Assembly: GCA_003151275.1 (NCBI GenBank)
Contig: PLXC01000018.1
Coordinates: 1-64,000, forward strand
DNA: 64,000 nt
Source: Candidatus Melainabacteria bacterium
GTDB lineage: Bacteria > Cyanobacteriota > Vampirovibrionia > Obscuribacterales > Obscuribacteraceae
Reading direction: 5' to 3'
Program-made: the position numbers and the translations under genes
Notes under the pieces: generated by a model
What the model was told of the DNA's origin: nothing
Database searches by the model: none
What the model saw: the letters and a program-made list of their open reading frames with translations, nothing else
In this document: one piece after another, positions 26,586 to 35,795 of the stretch
Position numbering within the stretch: position 1 is the stretch's first letter
Layout of the letters: every line of letters begins with the position of its first letter

Positions 26586-27229
26586 TGGGAGAGATTGTGC
26601 GCAAGCTTGGATTGTTCTGCGGAACTTTTAACCCGATTCACTCGGGTCATCTGCTCATTGCCGAATGCGCCAGAGATCAATTCGCGTTGAACAAAGTCAT
26701 TTTCGTCACCAGTTCTAGCCCACCACACCGGCAAGAACAGCACTTACTTGACGCCAAGGCCCGTCATGGCATGGTGATCGCTGCTATCTCCGGAAACGCG
26801 AAGTTCGAGGCTTCAACTGTCGAAATCGACAGGGCCGGACTTTCTTATACGATCGACACGGTAGAACACTTCAGAAATTTATATCCAGAGACAAAAATTT
26901 CTTTGATCATCGGTGGCGATAACGTCAAATTTTTAAAGGATTGGCACTGCGCGGACGAACTCTTCAAACACTGCCATTTTCTGGTCGCACCACGGCTGGT
27001 ATCAACTGCCGTTGACCCCATCATTTCCGAAGTCGCTTCGGGACCGCCAATCAAGCGTGACAAGTTCGATCCGCACGGGGCGCGCATCAGTGTGATAGAT
27101 TTTCCGGGCAACGCAATTTCTGCGTCTTACATTCGCAAGCGCCTACGCCAGAAACAGTCGGTACTATATATGGTGCCTCCGGCAGTCAATGAAATTTTGG
27201 TTGACAAAAAATATTACTGCGACCAATGA
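26585..27229 (+). CDS. nadD: Nicotinate-nucleotide adenylyltransferase
   Basis: The protein has about 214 residues. The nucleotidyltransferase motif GTFNPIHSGHLLIAE holds the HxGH active site. SSPPHR, then SYTIDTVEHF and the C-terminal ISASYIRKRL (ISSTxxR type) complete the NadD pattern. It adenylates nicotinate mononucleotide in NAD synthesis. ATG 26585 overlaps the alr stop (TGATG). GTG 26597 is an alternative start nearer the domain. It is followed by yqeK, as in many bacteria. Confidence 0.95.
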   Translation: MGEIVRKLGLFCGTFNPIHSGHLLIAECARDQFALNKVIFVTSSSPPHRQEQHLLDAKARHGMVIAAISGNAKFEASTVEIDRAGLSYTIDTVEHFRNLYPETKISLIIGGDNVKFLKDWHCADELFKHCHFLVAPRLVSTAVDPIISEVASGPPIKRDKFDPHGARISVIDFPGNAISASYIRKRLRQKQSVLYMVPPAVNEILVDKKYYCDQ

Positions 27230-27682
27230 ACAAATACACAAGTGAATGATAACGGACTGCCCAGCTTGCGAAGAATGCCTAACTGAAGTATGTCGATCCG
27301 ACGAGCAGCAATGTCACTCAGGATAGCGCCGGCGCTGCGTGCACTGATGCCTAATACAGAAATAGTCTATTAAGGAAAGGCACCTGCTATCATTCAATCG
27401 CCTCGGGTGTACTTCCGCCTGCCCATTGGACTCTGGTCACTTCGACCCACTGGACCTGGAAAACGGCTCAACTATGGCAAACTGCGCCCTGACGACTGCC
27501 ACTACCCCTCGGAACCTTCTTAAGTGCCAGCGCCTTTACATTACACCGTCGGAGAAACTAGAATTAGATTCTGGCTTTAAGAGCTTCTCTTCCATCGCCG
27601 GTGCATTGACGGCCATGCGCCTTAAAGGCAAAAAATACTTCTCAGCCGACTAGCACCAAATGCGGTGCAAAACCTGGATACC
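27230..27682. other. Intergenic stretch between nadD and yqeK with one doubtful small frame
   Basis: About 450 bases. A frame at 27474-27653 (59 residues, ending SSIAGALTAMRLKGKKYFSAD) is the only candidate gene. It has no clear ribosome-binding site or family and is left uncalled. A GCACC-AAATGC-GGTGC hairpin at 27653-27668 lies just before yqeK and covers its possible GTG start. A similar hairpin occurs at 57869-57884. Confidence 0.4.
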
Positions 27683-28360
27683 ATGATGTTAACCCATAAG
27701 ACATACGACGGAATACCCGCAGATCTGACGCTCGAAAAAGCGCAAGAATGGATGCGCCCGCGCATCTCGGAAAAGCGCTACAACCACGTTCAGGGCGTTG
27801 CCAAAGTAGCCGACGAACTTGCGACAAGGACCGGGTGCGATCCATTCTTAGCGCAATTAGCTGGCTGGCTGCACGATGCCTGCAAAGAAACAAAGGACAG
27901 AGATCTGGTCATCCAAGCTTTGCAATTTGGCTTGCAATTGAGTGCACTAGATAAAGTGAATGGTCATTTGTTGCACGGACCGGTGGCGGCGGAGACAATC
28001 AAAAAAGATTTGAACGTGACGAATCCGTTGGTTCTTGATGCCATCCGCGAACATACACTCGGCGCGGTCGACATGACTGTTCTCTCAAAAGTCGTTTTTC
28101 TAGCTGATTGCTTAGAGGCAAGCCGACCAACCGACTATACGGATCCGATCTGGGAATCCTTGCATGGCTCAGCTTCAAAAAAATCGGAGAAGAAGGCAAA
28201 GAAAAGCAGCGAACCATTAGATCTCGATCTGGCAATTCTGACAGCATGCAATCTCGGCTTAAGACAACTGCTTGACGCAGGCCGAGCTATCCATCCGAAG
28301 ACAGTTGATGTTCGAAACTATTATCTTGCAGTCATTCGCGAGCGCGATAAACAAGTCTAG
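27683..28360 (+). CDS. yqeK: YqeK-family HD-domain hydrolase
   Basis: The protein has about 225 residues. The HD motifs are RYNHVQGVAKVA (first His), AGWLHDACKE (His-Asp), EHTLGAVDM (His) and VVFLADCLEASR (Asp), the YqeK order. Family members hydrolyse diadenosine tetraphosphate symmetrically to ADP. The next step of the usual locus, rsfS, is absent here. A Lys/Ser-rich insertion (KKSEKKAKKSSE) near residue 175 is unusual. GTG 27665 and ATG 27683/27686 are possible starts, none with a strong ribosome-binding site. It overlaps the convergent desaturase by 4 bp. Confidence 0.88.
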   Translation: MMLTHKTYDGIPADLTLEKAQEWMRPRISEKRYNHVQGVAKVADELATRTGCDPFLAQLAGWLHDACKETKDRDLVIQALQFGLQLSALDKVNGHLLHGPVAAETIKKDLNVTNPLVLDAIREHTLGAVDMTVLSKVVFLADCLEASRPTDYTDPIWESLHGSASKKSEKKAKKSSEPLDLDLAILTACNLGLRQLLDAGRAIHPKTVDVRNYYLAVIRERDKQV

Positions 28361-29328
28361 CGATTTTTCTGACGAGCTCGGCGTGCCATCTGCCCGTGAC
28401 TACGCTGAGAATGCACCGTCACCGGTACCAAATCCGCAGGCATATTCCCGGCCATTGCCGGCACTGGTCTAGGAGCAGCGTCTGGAACGAGTTCAAGCTC
28501 TACATGCATGCCCTGAGGTCCTTTAAAAGGCGTATTGATGGTCGCCTCATTCAACCAACTGACTAAACCGATTGCTCGCATAGCTCTAATGATTAGCCAT
28601 GAGGGATCGATTTCACCAGGTTTCATGCCATGTCTGGCTGAGCCAGGAAAAGCATGGTGATTGTTGTGCCAGCCTTCGCCGAGTGTGAGAAATGCAACCC
28701 AGCCCACGTTGACACTTTCATCCGGTGTGTTGAAATTTTTGTAGCCCGCTTTAGGCAGGTGACAGACGACATTGAGCAAAAGCGGCATCTGTTGCACGAT
28801 CAATGCGGCGACCAGACTAACTGCGGCCAGCTGCCAGCCCCAAATAAGAGCCATTACTGCTCGCAGGCTAAAGTTGATGAGCGAGTTGAGCAAGTGACCC
28901 TTTGCCCAATTTCCACCCTGGTCGAGAAATTTGTAGAGGGGATCATTGATCATGTCCCGCGACAGCTTCTCAGGGTTTATGTAATCAGGATAGCCCTTGT
29001 GCAAAAACCAGCCTATATACGCTTCATAAATGCCGAAACGCGGTGCATGCGGGTCCAGCCTGGTCTCAGTGTAACGGTGATGCGCTCGATGCAATGTCGC
29101 CCACCACATCGGTGAACTCTCAAAGCCGAGGTAGCCAGCCATGACCAAAATGTACTCGACTACTTTCGGGCATTTATAAGCTCGATGTGCGAGCAGTCGG
29201 TGATAACCAACGGTGATGCCAATCATGTGAACAACGTAAAAGCCGACAAACGCAATCGATAAGTTCAACGGCGTTGGATCAAATCCTGAATAGTGCAATT
29301 GCAATCGAACCTCAAATTGGTATGCCAC
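28357..29328 (-). CDS. Delta-9-type fatty acid desaturase
   Basis: The protein has 323 residues. The three His boxes of membrane-bound desaturases are clear: HRLLAHR (43-49), HRAHH (80-84) and GEGWHNNHHAFPGSARHG near residue 220. Four membrane helices lie between and before them. It introduces a cis double bond in acyl-CoA or acyl-lipid chains using iron and electrons from ferredoxin or cytochrome b5. The start is GTG without a good ribosome-binding site, so the N terminus is uncertain. The 50-residue Ala/Pro/Arg-rich tail after the catalytic domain is extra. It is a single gene, convergent with yqeK. Confidence 0.93.
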   Translation of the reverse strand: MAYQFEVRLQLHYSGFDPTPLNLSIAFVGFYVVHMIGITVGYHRLLAHRAYKCPKVVEYILVMAGYLGFESSPMWWATLHRAHHRYTETRLDPHAPRFGIYEAYIGWFLHKGYPDYINPEKLSRDMINDPLYKFLDQGGNWAKGHLLNSLINFSLRAVMALIWGWQLAAVSLVAALIVQQMPLLLNVVCHLPKAGYKNFNTPDESVNVGWVAFLTLGEGWHNNHHAFPGSARHGMKPGEIDPSWLIIRAMRAIGLVSWLNEATINTPFKGPQGMHVELELVPDAAPRPVPAMAGNMPADLVPVTVHSQRSHGQMARRARQKNR

Positions 29329-29893
29329 AAAGCAGCACGCTTATCGTTCACGGATATCGCGAAGCAGTACTGTATTTTGGCATAGCAACCTGGTTGATGA
29401 CCGGACAAATTGAATTATTGACATAGATGTTAATAGGCAATGCCTGAGCCGACTTGCAAGCCTGGCCAATACCTTGCCAATATGTACTACTAAACAATGC
29501 ACGGTTGTGATTTCTCTTAACAAACAAAAGATTGGCACTCAGAACGTGGTTTCGTTTCTGAATGGTTAAGATATGAGCATTATCCAAGCTTTTAGGAAGC
29601 ACAGGTGACGGATAAATCGATATCGCTAACAGGGACAGCCGCCAATATATCGCTTAAATATCAAGTTATTTGAAACACCATTAATCTACGAGGTTTGTCC
29701 CAGAATCGCCCTGCGCACACGAGTGGGGTCAGGACAAGGAGCGCTTTTAGCGCTGCTTTGCTCTTGTGCGCTACGTGGGTCTGTGGCAGCGGAGCTAATC
29801 TGGGAGCGCCGGCACCCAGCCGGCATCTGCCTGAATCCGCATGCTTACCAGTCAAGTATCGGACCCAAAGAAATTCGCGTAACATAGCGGACC
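29329..29893. other. Regulatory/intergenic region between desaturase and biotin operon
   Basis: About 565 bases with no supportable gene. The two divergent genes on either side must have promoters here. A GAGCGC-tttta-GCGCT hairpin lies near 29740-29757, and at 29801-29825 there is a copy of the GCCGGCA palindromic repeat also found at 6145-6224. No obvious BirA operator (TTGTAACC-type dyad) was found. Confidence 0.5.
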
Positions 29894-31060
29894 ATGAACA
29901 CTGAGCAGATATACGGTTTGGCAACCGAAGAACGACGACGGCAAAATCGATTCCGAGAGTTGCGCTCGCTTGCCATTACAGGTGGTGCCGAGATTTCAAT
30001 CGACGGCAAGAAAACCTTAGTCAACTTTGCCTCAAATGACTATTTAGCCTTAAGCAAACACCCAGAGCTGAAAAGTCGGTCCATTGAATTCGTGCAAAAG
30101 TACGGAGCGGGTTTGGGTTCATCAAGGCTGGTGTCAGGAAACTTGAATGTGTACGAGCGCTTGGAAAATAAGGTCGCAAATTTCAAAGGAACGGAAGCTG
30201 CTCTGCTTCTTCCTACCGGCTATCAAGCTAACACAACCGTAATTGCAGCCTTAGGAAGAAAGGAAACACTACTGCTATCCGATCACGAGAATCACAACAG
30301 TATCGCTATGGGCTTGCAACTGAGCCAGGGTGAATGGCAACGTTACAAACACAACGACTTAACGAGTCTGCAAAATCGTTTGCAAAAAGCTGATCAATCC
30401 TCGCAAAGCTCAATGTGGATTGTTTCAGAATCTGTCTTTAGCATGGATGGTGATACGAGCGACATTGCGGCATTAACCGAACTTGCGGGCAATTTTGGCG
30501 CGGCGATTTACATGGACGAAGCACACGCAACCGGCGTACTTGGTCCTGATGGACGCGGTCTGTGTTACGAGTCAAAGGGTGTGTCAGTGATTATGGGCAC
30601 CTTCAGCAAAGCGCTGGGATCATTTGGTGCCTACATTGCCTGCACAACGGCAATGAAAGATTACCTGGTCAACTTCTGTGCTGGTTTAATTTACTCGACA
30701 GCGCTTCCACCGGCTGTTCTAGGCGCGATTGACGCCGCTCTCGACGTTGCACCTCTGATGAATGAAGAGCGTAAACACCTGGCGCAGATCAGTGCCAACC
30801 TGCGGGATCGATTACACAAAATGGGGTTTAGTACAGGAAGTTCAAGCACCCAAATCATTCCCATCATTGTTGGTGCGGATGGGGACACTTTGTCACTCTC
30901 ACGCTATCTGGAAGAGTGCTCGATACTTGCACCGGCCATAAGACCGCCGACGGTGCGCGAAGGCGAGTCCAGAATTCGCCTATCCGTCACATCGGCGCAT
31001 AAAGAGGAGCATATTCAGCACTTGGTCAACAGTCTGGCGAACTGGAAGACAAATGGCTGA
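29894..31060 (+). CDS. bioF: 8-amino-7-oxononanoate synthase
   Basis: The protein has 388 residues. The alpha-oxoamine synthase pattern is complete: NFASNDYLALSKHP, GAGLGSSRLVSGN, MDEAHATGVLGPDGRG (Asp on the PLP nitrogen) and the PLP Lys in GTFSKALGSFGAY. It condenses pimeloyl-ACP (or -CoA) with alanine in biotin synthesis. It is the first gene of a six-gene biotin operon and overlaps the next gene by 8 bp. Confidence 0.95.
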   Translation: MNTEQIYGLATEERRRQNRFRELRSLAITGGAEISIDGKKTLVNFASNDYLALSKHPELKSRSIEFVQKYGAGLGSSRLVSGNLNVYERLENKVANFKGTEAALLLPTGYQANTTVIAALGRKETLLLSDHENHNSIAMGLQLSQGEWQRYKHNDLTSLQNRLQKADQSSQSSMWIVSESVFSMDGDTSDIAALTELAGNFGAAIYMDEAHATGVLGPDGRGLCYESKGVSVIMGTFSKALGSFGAYIACTTAMKDYLVNFCAGLIYSTALPPAVLGAIDAALDVAPLMNEERKHLAQISANLRDRLHKMGFSTGSSSTQIIPIIVGADGDTLSLSRYLEECSILAPAIRPPTVREGESRIRLSVTSAHKEEHIQHLVNSLANWKTNG

Positions 31061-31745
31061 CATGGAGATAATACTGCAGCACGGGTGGGCAATTGATTCC
31101 GCGATGTGGAGTCAATGGAAAGAAAGTGCAGCGAGAATCGATTTAAAAGTAAACTTCAAATTTGCTGAGCGGGGCTATTTTTCTTTACCATCAATTCAGC
31201 CAGTGTTCTCAGGCGAAGATAAATTGAAAGTGCTTGTGGTTCATTCACTGGGACTACATCTCGTTTCAGAAGGGCAGATCGAATCATCTGACTTGTTAGT
31301 TATTGTTGGTGGCTTTTCAAATTTCCACGACGGCAGCGAAAGAGAGTCCAAAGTTTCTCGCATTTCGGTGCAGCGAATGTTGCACAAACTACCTCTGTCA
31401 TCGGATCAGGTGATCGCGGACTTTTACGCAAGATGTGGCTTTCCATCTGACCTTCTACATCGAGACATGGCGCTGCCTAAAAATCTCAGTCTCATATTTG
31501 AAGATCTCGAATTACTAAATCAGTCCAAATTTAATCCAGACTGGTTTGTTTTGCCAAAGGATGTTTTGATCTTGCATGGAGAGAATGACGCAATCGCTCC
31601 GGTGCGCCATGCACGTCGCTTGACCGAAATTTCAAAGCGGAGTTCAATTCAAATTCATAAGGATGGCAACCATGCCTTGCCATATCTTGACCCGTCCTGG
31701 TGCCTTGAAAAAATCCGCGCGCATTGCCTGGTGGCGCAGAGATGA
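31053..31745 (+). CDS. Alpha/beta hydrolase, BioH/BioG-like pimeloyl-ACP methyl ester esterase
   Basis: The protein has 230 residues with an alpha/beta hydrolase layout: an oxyanion HGWAIDSAMW near the N terminus, the nucleophile Ser in VVHSLGLH (about 70), Asp in LHGENDAIAP and His in GNHALPY. The first Gly of the classical GxSxG elbow is replaced (VHSLG). Position between bioF and bioC strongly suggests it releases pimeloyl-ACP from its methyl ester, the role of BioH, BioG or BioV in other bacteria. Function is inferred from context, since sequence similarity to a named subgroup is not evident. It overlaps both neighbours. Confidence 0.82.
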   Translation: MADMEIILQHGWAIDSAMWSQWKESAARIDLKVNFKFAERGYFSLPSIQPVFSGEDKLKVLVVHSLGLHLVSEGQIESSDLLVIVGGFSNFHDGSERESKVSRISVQRMLHKLPLSSDQVIADFYARCGFPSDLLHRDMALPKNLSLIFEDLELLNQSKFNPDWFVLPKDVLILHGENDAIAPVRHARRLTEISKRSSIQIHKDGNHALPYLDPSWCLEKIRAHCLVAQR

Positions 31746-32569
31746 ATACCTCAGTGCTCAAAGATACCTCAGCGCTCAAAGATGTCTCATTGCTCAAAGA
31801 AGCCATTGTCAAATCATTCTCTCAGCAGGCGCCCACGTACGCCGAGCATGCAAACGTCCAGGCGCAAAGCGCCCGCATGCTTGCGCAATTTCTCAATGCA
31901 AACATTGAGACTTTAACTGAAGGACCCGTTCTTGAACTAGGATGCGGCACTGGAATTTTCACCGAGCATCTCTTGCAGATGTTCCCGGCGCGCCAGATGA
32001 CACTTAGCGACGTTTCAAATTCAATGCTCGCTCAGTGCCAAACAAATCTGTTCGTGCCATCAGAGCGAGTGGAATTACTAACTTTGAACGCGGAAGAACT
32101 CACCTTGAGTCAGGCCTATGCTTTAATCGCGGCATCGTTCAGCCTCCAGTGGGTATCTGATTTTTATGGCACGATTGATCGGTTGCTCACAAGCTTAAAA
32201 CCTGACGGAGAGCTCGTATTCTCAATTCCTACTGCCGGGACTTTTAGGGAGTGGGAACAACAATGTACAAGAAATGGGATACCTTTCACTGCAAATTTGC
32301 TGCCAAAAAAGGAAGAGCTGATCGATTGGTGCGGGCGGCATGAGTTATCGCTAGACTGGGAGCAGCACTCAATTGTCTGCAAATACGAATCGGCGCTCGA
32401 ATTCTTCCGCTCCATCAAGGGTGTAGGCGCAGCAGTAAACACTCGCGGTCTAACACTTAGTCCCGCACAGCTGCGTAGTTTGATCTCAGCCTGGGACAAA
32501 TGTTTTGTCAACGAAGTGCAGGTTACATACATTGTGCTATGCGCTCGGATATCACGAGGACTGAAATAA
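31742..32569 (+). CDS. bioC: Malonyl-ACP O-methyltransferase
   Basis: The protein has 275 residues from the ATG that overlaps the previous stop (ATGA). The SAM-binding motif is VLELGCGTGIFTEHL. The BioC signatures FSQQAPTYAEHANVQ and SFSLQWVSD are present. It methylates malonyl-ACP so that the fatty acid pathway can build pimeloyl-ACP methyl ester. The N-terminal coding region holds three tandem 18-bp units (CTCAAAGAT...) that encode SVLKDTSALKDVSLLKE, a small expansion before the conserved domain. It ends one base into bioD. Confidence 0.93.
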   Translation: MNTSVLKDTSALKDVSLLKEAIVKSFSQQAPTYAEHANVQAQSARMLAQFLNANIETLTEGPVLELGCGTGIFTEHLLQMFPARQMTLSDVSNSMLAQCQTNLFVPSERVELLTLNAEELTLSQAYALIAASFSLQWVSDFYGTIDRLLTSLKPDGELVFSIPTAGTFREWEQQCTRNGIPFTANLLPKKEELIDWCGRHELSLDWEQHSIVCKYESALEFFRSIKGVGAAVNTRGLTLSPAQLRSLISAWDKCFVNEVQVTYIVLCARISRGLK

Positions 32570-33243
32570 TGATTTCGTTGCCTGATGCATTTTTCGTCAC
32601 TGGAACAGGGACTGACGTTGGCAAGACGGTCGTATCAGGCATTTTACTTTCCGGCTTGGAAGCAAAGTATTGGAAACCAATTCAATCAGGTGAGCCGAGT
32701 GACACCAACTTTTTGAAAAAGGTGACAAAACTTTCGGCTGAAAATTTCCTTGCCGAACGCCACGTTTTTGAACACGCTGTCTCTCCGCATCTGGCTGCCA
32801 GCCTTAGTGGCAAACACATAGATCTGAAAGACTTTGAACTGCCGGCCCATCCAAATTCTCACCTGATCGTAGAGGGAGCTGGCGGTCTTTTGACACCGCT
32901 AAACGAACAGCATTTGATGATCGATCTCATCGATCAATTACAGCTCGCTGTCATCGTCGTGGCTCTAAGTGGATTGGGCACAATCAACCATACGCTGCTC
33001 ACCATATCCGCACTAAATTCCCGCTCTATCCCAATTCTTGGCGTAGTTATGAATGGTGAGCCTCACGAATCCAATAAACAAGCGATTGAACATTACGGGA
33101 AGGTGCCGGTGATCGCGCAGTGTGCTCGCTTACCGGAGCTCTCACCGGACTCTCTATCCGGGGCATTTAGAGAATATTTTTCTCCGCGCACTTGCCGACA
33201 CCTGTGGCGACGTCGAACCTTGGTGCTAAAAGCTGATGACTAA
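32569..33243 (+). CDS. bioD: Dethiobiotin synthetase
   Basis: The protein has 224 residues from the ATG overlapping the bioC stop (TAATG). The P-loop is VTGTGTDVGKTVVSG. YWKPIQSG and VEGAGGLLTPLN are family motifs. It closes the ureido ring of dethiobiotin using CO2 and ATP. An upstream extension to 32500 is rejected because it lies inside bioC. The C terminus (RTCRHLWRRRTLVLKADD) is basic and slightly atypical. It overlaps bioA by 8 bp. Confidence 0.94.
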   Translation: MISLPDAFFVTGTGTDVGKTVVSGILLSGLEAKYWKPIQSGEPSDTNFLKKVTKLSAENFLAERHVFEHAVSPHLAASLSGKHIDLKDFELPAHPNSHLIVEGAGGLLTPLNEQHLMIDLIDQLQLAVIVVALSGLGTINHTLLTISALNSRSIPILGVVMNGEPHESNKQAIEHYGKVPVIAQCARLPELSPDSLSGAFREYFSPRTCRHLWRRRTLVLKADD

Positions 33244-34522
33244 CCACTCACCAATTTGGCGTCCATTTACGCAAATGAAAACGGCGTCGCCGCCCTTAAA
33301 AGTTGTGCGTGGGCATGGCGCAATTCTCAAACTCGAAGATGGCAGGGAGATCATCGACTGCATCTCCAGTTGGTGGGTTAACATCCACGGACATAGTCAT
33401 CCAGATATTGCACGAGCCATTTATGAGCAAGCAATCCATTTGGAGCATGTGATGTTTGCAGGCTTCACACACGATCCCGCAGAGATCCTGGCAGCAAGAT
33501 TGCTGCCCCACCTGCCGTCATCTCTGCGAAAAGTGTTTTACTCTGACAATGGATCAACCGCCGTCGAAGTAGCGTTAAAAATGGCCTATCAGTATTGGTA
33601 CAACAAGGGTCAGGCAGATCGAGACAGATTCATCGGCTTTGAAGGCGGCTATCACGGCGACACCATTGGTGCGATGTCCATTGCCGGAAGTTCACCCTTC
33701 TGGCAAAGATATAAGAGGATGATGCCAGAATTTGATGCTGTGTCGTTTCCTTTAAAAAGTGATGACCCATCTAAAAATGAAGAACGAGAAGCAGAGACCC
33801 TAAAGCAACTCAAAAAACTTGTTAGCTCAAAGAAAAAGAAATACGCAGGGATTTGCATCGAACCGCTGGTGCAGGGCGCTGGCGGTATGCGGATGTGCTC
33901 CACTGAATTTCTGGTCAAGTTGCAGAAGTTTTCGCGAGACAATGATTTGCTTCTAATTTTTGATGAAGTGATGACTGGTTTCGGTCGCACAGGCGATTGG
34001 TTCGCTGCCAAAAAAGCTAATGTCGATCCAGACATTCTTTGCCTCTCCAAGGGCATTACAGGCGGCTTTGTCCCTCTCGCTGTGACAGCGTGCACTGACA
34101 AAATTTATGAGTCATTTTTATCCGACGATCCTCAAGATATGTTCGCTCATGGACACTCCTATACGGCAAACCCAATAGCTTGCGCGGCTGCAGTCAAGTC
34201 TTTGGAATTACTCGAGGCAGATACACGTCCATTTACAGAGATGGAAAGTAAGCACAGGGCTTTTGCTGCGGAATATTTAAATGACACTAAAAACATAAAA
34301 GACCTTCGGTTCTGCGGAACAATAGTGGCGTTCGAAGTGGAAAGCCAAGGTGGAAATCATTACTACAACGAACTTGGACCCATTCTTCGCGAGAAATTTT
34401 TAGAGCAAGGTTTACTGATTCGGCCACTCGGCAACACAGTTTATTTAATGCCCCCTTACTGCATTGCCGAAAGTTTAAGTTTCATCTACTACAAAATCGC
34501 AGGGGTAATTAGATCACTATAG
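33236..34522 (+). CDS. bioA: Adenosylmethionine-8-amino-7-oxononanoate aminotransferase
   Basis: The protein has 428 residues of the class-III PLP aminotransferase fold. BioA-specific features include IWRPFTQMKTA at the N terminus, SSWWVNIHGHSHPD, YHGDTIGAMSI, FDEVMTGFGRTG and the PLP Lys in LSKGITGGFVPLA. FAHGHSYTANPIAC is also characteristic. It converts KAPA to DAPA with S-adenosylmethionine as amino donor. It ends 23 bp before bioB. Confidence 0.95.
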   Translation: MTNHSPIWRPFTQMKTASPPLKVVRGHGAILKLEDGREIIDCISSWWVNIHGHSHPDIARAIYEQAIHLEHVMFAGFTHDPAEILAARLLPHLPSSLRKVFYSDNGSTAVEVALKMAYQYWYNKGQADRDRFIGFEGGYHGDTIGAMSIAGSSPFWQRYKRMMPEFDAVSFPLKSDDPSKNEEREAETLKQLKKLVSSKKKKYAGICIEPLVQGAGGMRMCSTEFLVKLQKFSRDNDLLLIFDEVMTGFGRTGDWFAAKKANVDPDILCLSKGITGGFVPLAVTACTDKIYESFLSDDPQDMFAHGHSYTANPIACAAAVKSLELLEADTRPFTEMESKHRAFAAEYLNDTKNIKDLRFCGTIVAFEVESQGGNHYYNELGPILREKFLEQGLLIRPLGNTVYLMPPYCIAESLSFIYYKIAGVIRSL

Positions 34523-34545
34523 TCGCACTCACAAAAGGAAGAAAA

Positions 34546-35565
34546 ATGTCTGAAGCATGCTGTTCAACAACGCAAACAATAGAGCACGAAGCGCGCAATA
34601 AAAATGTCAGGCAACGTGATGTGAGAATGGATTGGACAAGAGAAGAAATTTCTGAAATCTACAACAAGCCTCTTTTAGATCTAATCTTCTCGGCAGCATC
34701 TGTCCATCGACTTCATCATCAAGCCGACAAAATTCAACAATGCACTTTGCTCTCGATCAAAACCGGCGCTTGCCCGGAGGATTGTTCGTACTGCCCGCAA
34801 TCAGCAAGATATAAAACCGGTGTCGAAGCACAAGCGCTGATGGATCCCAAAGAAGTTTTTCAAGCCGCCTCCAAAGCTAAAGAGGCCGGCAGTTCAAGAT
34901 TTTGTATGGGCGCAGCCTGGCGCGACGTGAAAGATAACGAACAATTCGATTCGGTACTGGATATGGTGCGCTCTGTTAGTTCCCTTGGACTGGAGGTATG
35001 CTGCACGCTCGGCATGATTACAGGATCTCAGGCCGAACGCTTGAAGGAGGCTGGGCTGACAGCCTACAATCACAATTTAGATACCGGTCCTGAGTATTAC
35101 GATTCAATTATTACAACCAGAACATATGAAGACAGACTGACCACGTTAGCAAATGTTCGCCAGGCGGGACTAAACGTTTGTTGTGGTGGCATCATCGGCA
35201 TGGGAGAAAGTGCAGCTGATCGAATTGGTTTGCTGCACACATTAGCGACTCTGCCTGAACATCCTGAGTCTGTGCCGGTGAACGCTCTCGTCGCCAGTCA
35301 AGGCACTCCGCTTGCAGATCGCCCACCAGTAGAAATTTGGGAAATGCTCCGCATGATCGGTACGGCTCGAATGATCATGCCCAAAGCCATGGTGCGACTC
35401 TCTGCTGGGCGGGTAAGCATGTCAGAATCTGAGCAAGCCTTATGCTTCCTTGCCGGGGCGAATTCCATTTTCACAGGCGAAAAGCTGCTCACGACTCCTA
35501 ATTGCGATCATGACCAAGACCGACAAATGATGCAAACCTTGGGCCTGCAGCCGCTGGTTGTTTGA
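34546..35565 (+). CDS. bioB: Biotin synthase
   Basis: The protein has 339 residues. The radical-SAM cluster is held by Cys76, Cys80 and Cys83 (GACPEDCSYCPQSARY). YNHNLDTGPEYY, CCGGIIGMGES and NALVASQGTPL match BioB, including residues around the auxiliary 2Fe-2S cluster. It inserts sulfur into dethiobiotin. The N-terminal 28 residues, with several Cys, are extra. The ATG follows an AAGGA ribosome-binding site. It is the last gene of the operon, and together with the five preceding genes the route from malonyl-ACP to biotin is complete. Confidence 0.97.
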   Translation: MSEACCSTTQTIEHEARNKNVRQRDVRMDWTREEISEIYNKPLLDLIFSAASVHRLHHQADKIQQCTLLSIKTGACPEDCSYCPQSARYKTGVEAQALMDPKEVFQAASKAKEAGSSRFCMGAAWRDVKDNEQFDSVLDMVRSVSSLGLEVCCTLGMITGSQAERLKEAGLTAYNHNLDTGPEYYDSIITTRTYEDRLTTLANVRQAGLNVCCGGIIGMGESAADRIGLLHTLATLPEHPESVPVNALVASQGTPLADRPPVEIWEMLRMIGTARMIMPKAMVRLSAGRVSMSESEQALCFLAGANSIFTGEKLLTTPNCDHDQDRQMMQTLGLQPLVV

Positions 35566-35650
35566 ATCCGCTTTTAGATACCTTAAAGCTTGTTCTCGTC
35601 TACCAGAAAGAAATCGAACTTATAACGAAGAAGCGCACTTGGCAAGCCTG

Positions 35651-35696
35651 AATAATCCGAGGATAGCCTATGCAGCTAAGCTGCTCGGCATAATTA
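35651..35696. repeat. Structured intergenic repeat, CCGAGGATAG family (copy 1)
   Basis: The element reads TAATCCGAGGATAGCCTAT, then GCAGC-TAA-GCTGC, then TCGGCATAATTA. CCGAG pairs with CTCGG to enclose the inner GCAGC/GCTGC hairpin, so the whole folds as a nested stem. A near-identical copy lies at 48373-48414. This copy is downstream of bioB and upstream of the next gene. Confidence 0.75.
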
Positions 35697-35795
35697 GAAT
35701 CGTCACCGGATACGGTGCCGATCGCTGATGCCATTTAAGCAATAATCAGCTAAAATTAGAGGACTAGTGTATAGGCGACAGGAATTAAAAGACGA

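Noticed and set aside
27474..27653. 59-codon frame between nadD and yqeK
   Set aside because: No clear ribosome-binding site, no motif and no coupling to neighbours; left as undecided in the intergenic entry.
29695..29893. BirA-type operator before the biotin operon
   Set aside because: No TTGTAACC-like dyad was found. Regulation of the operon stays open.
29661..29924. Overlapping short frames before bioF on both strands
   Set aside because: They are produced by the GCCGGCA palindromic repeat, and peptides of this kind are common false predictions.
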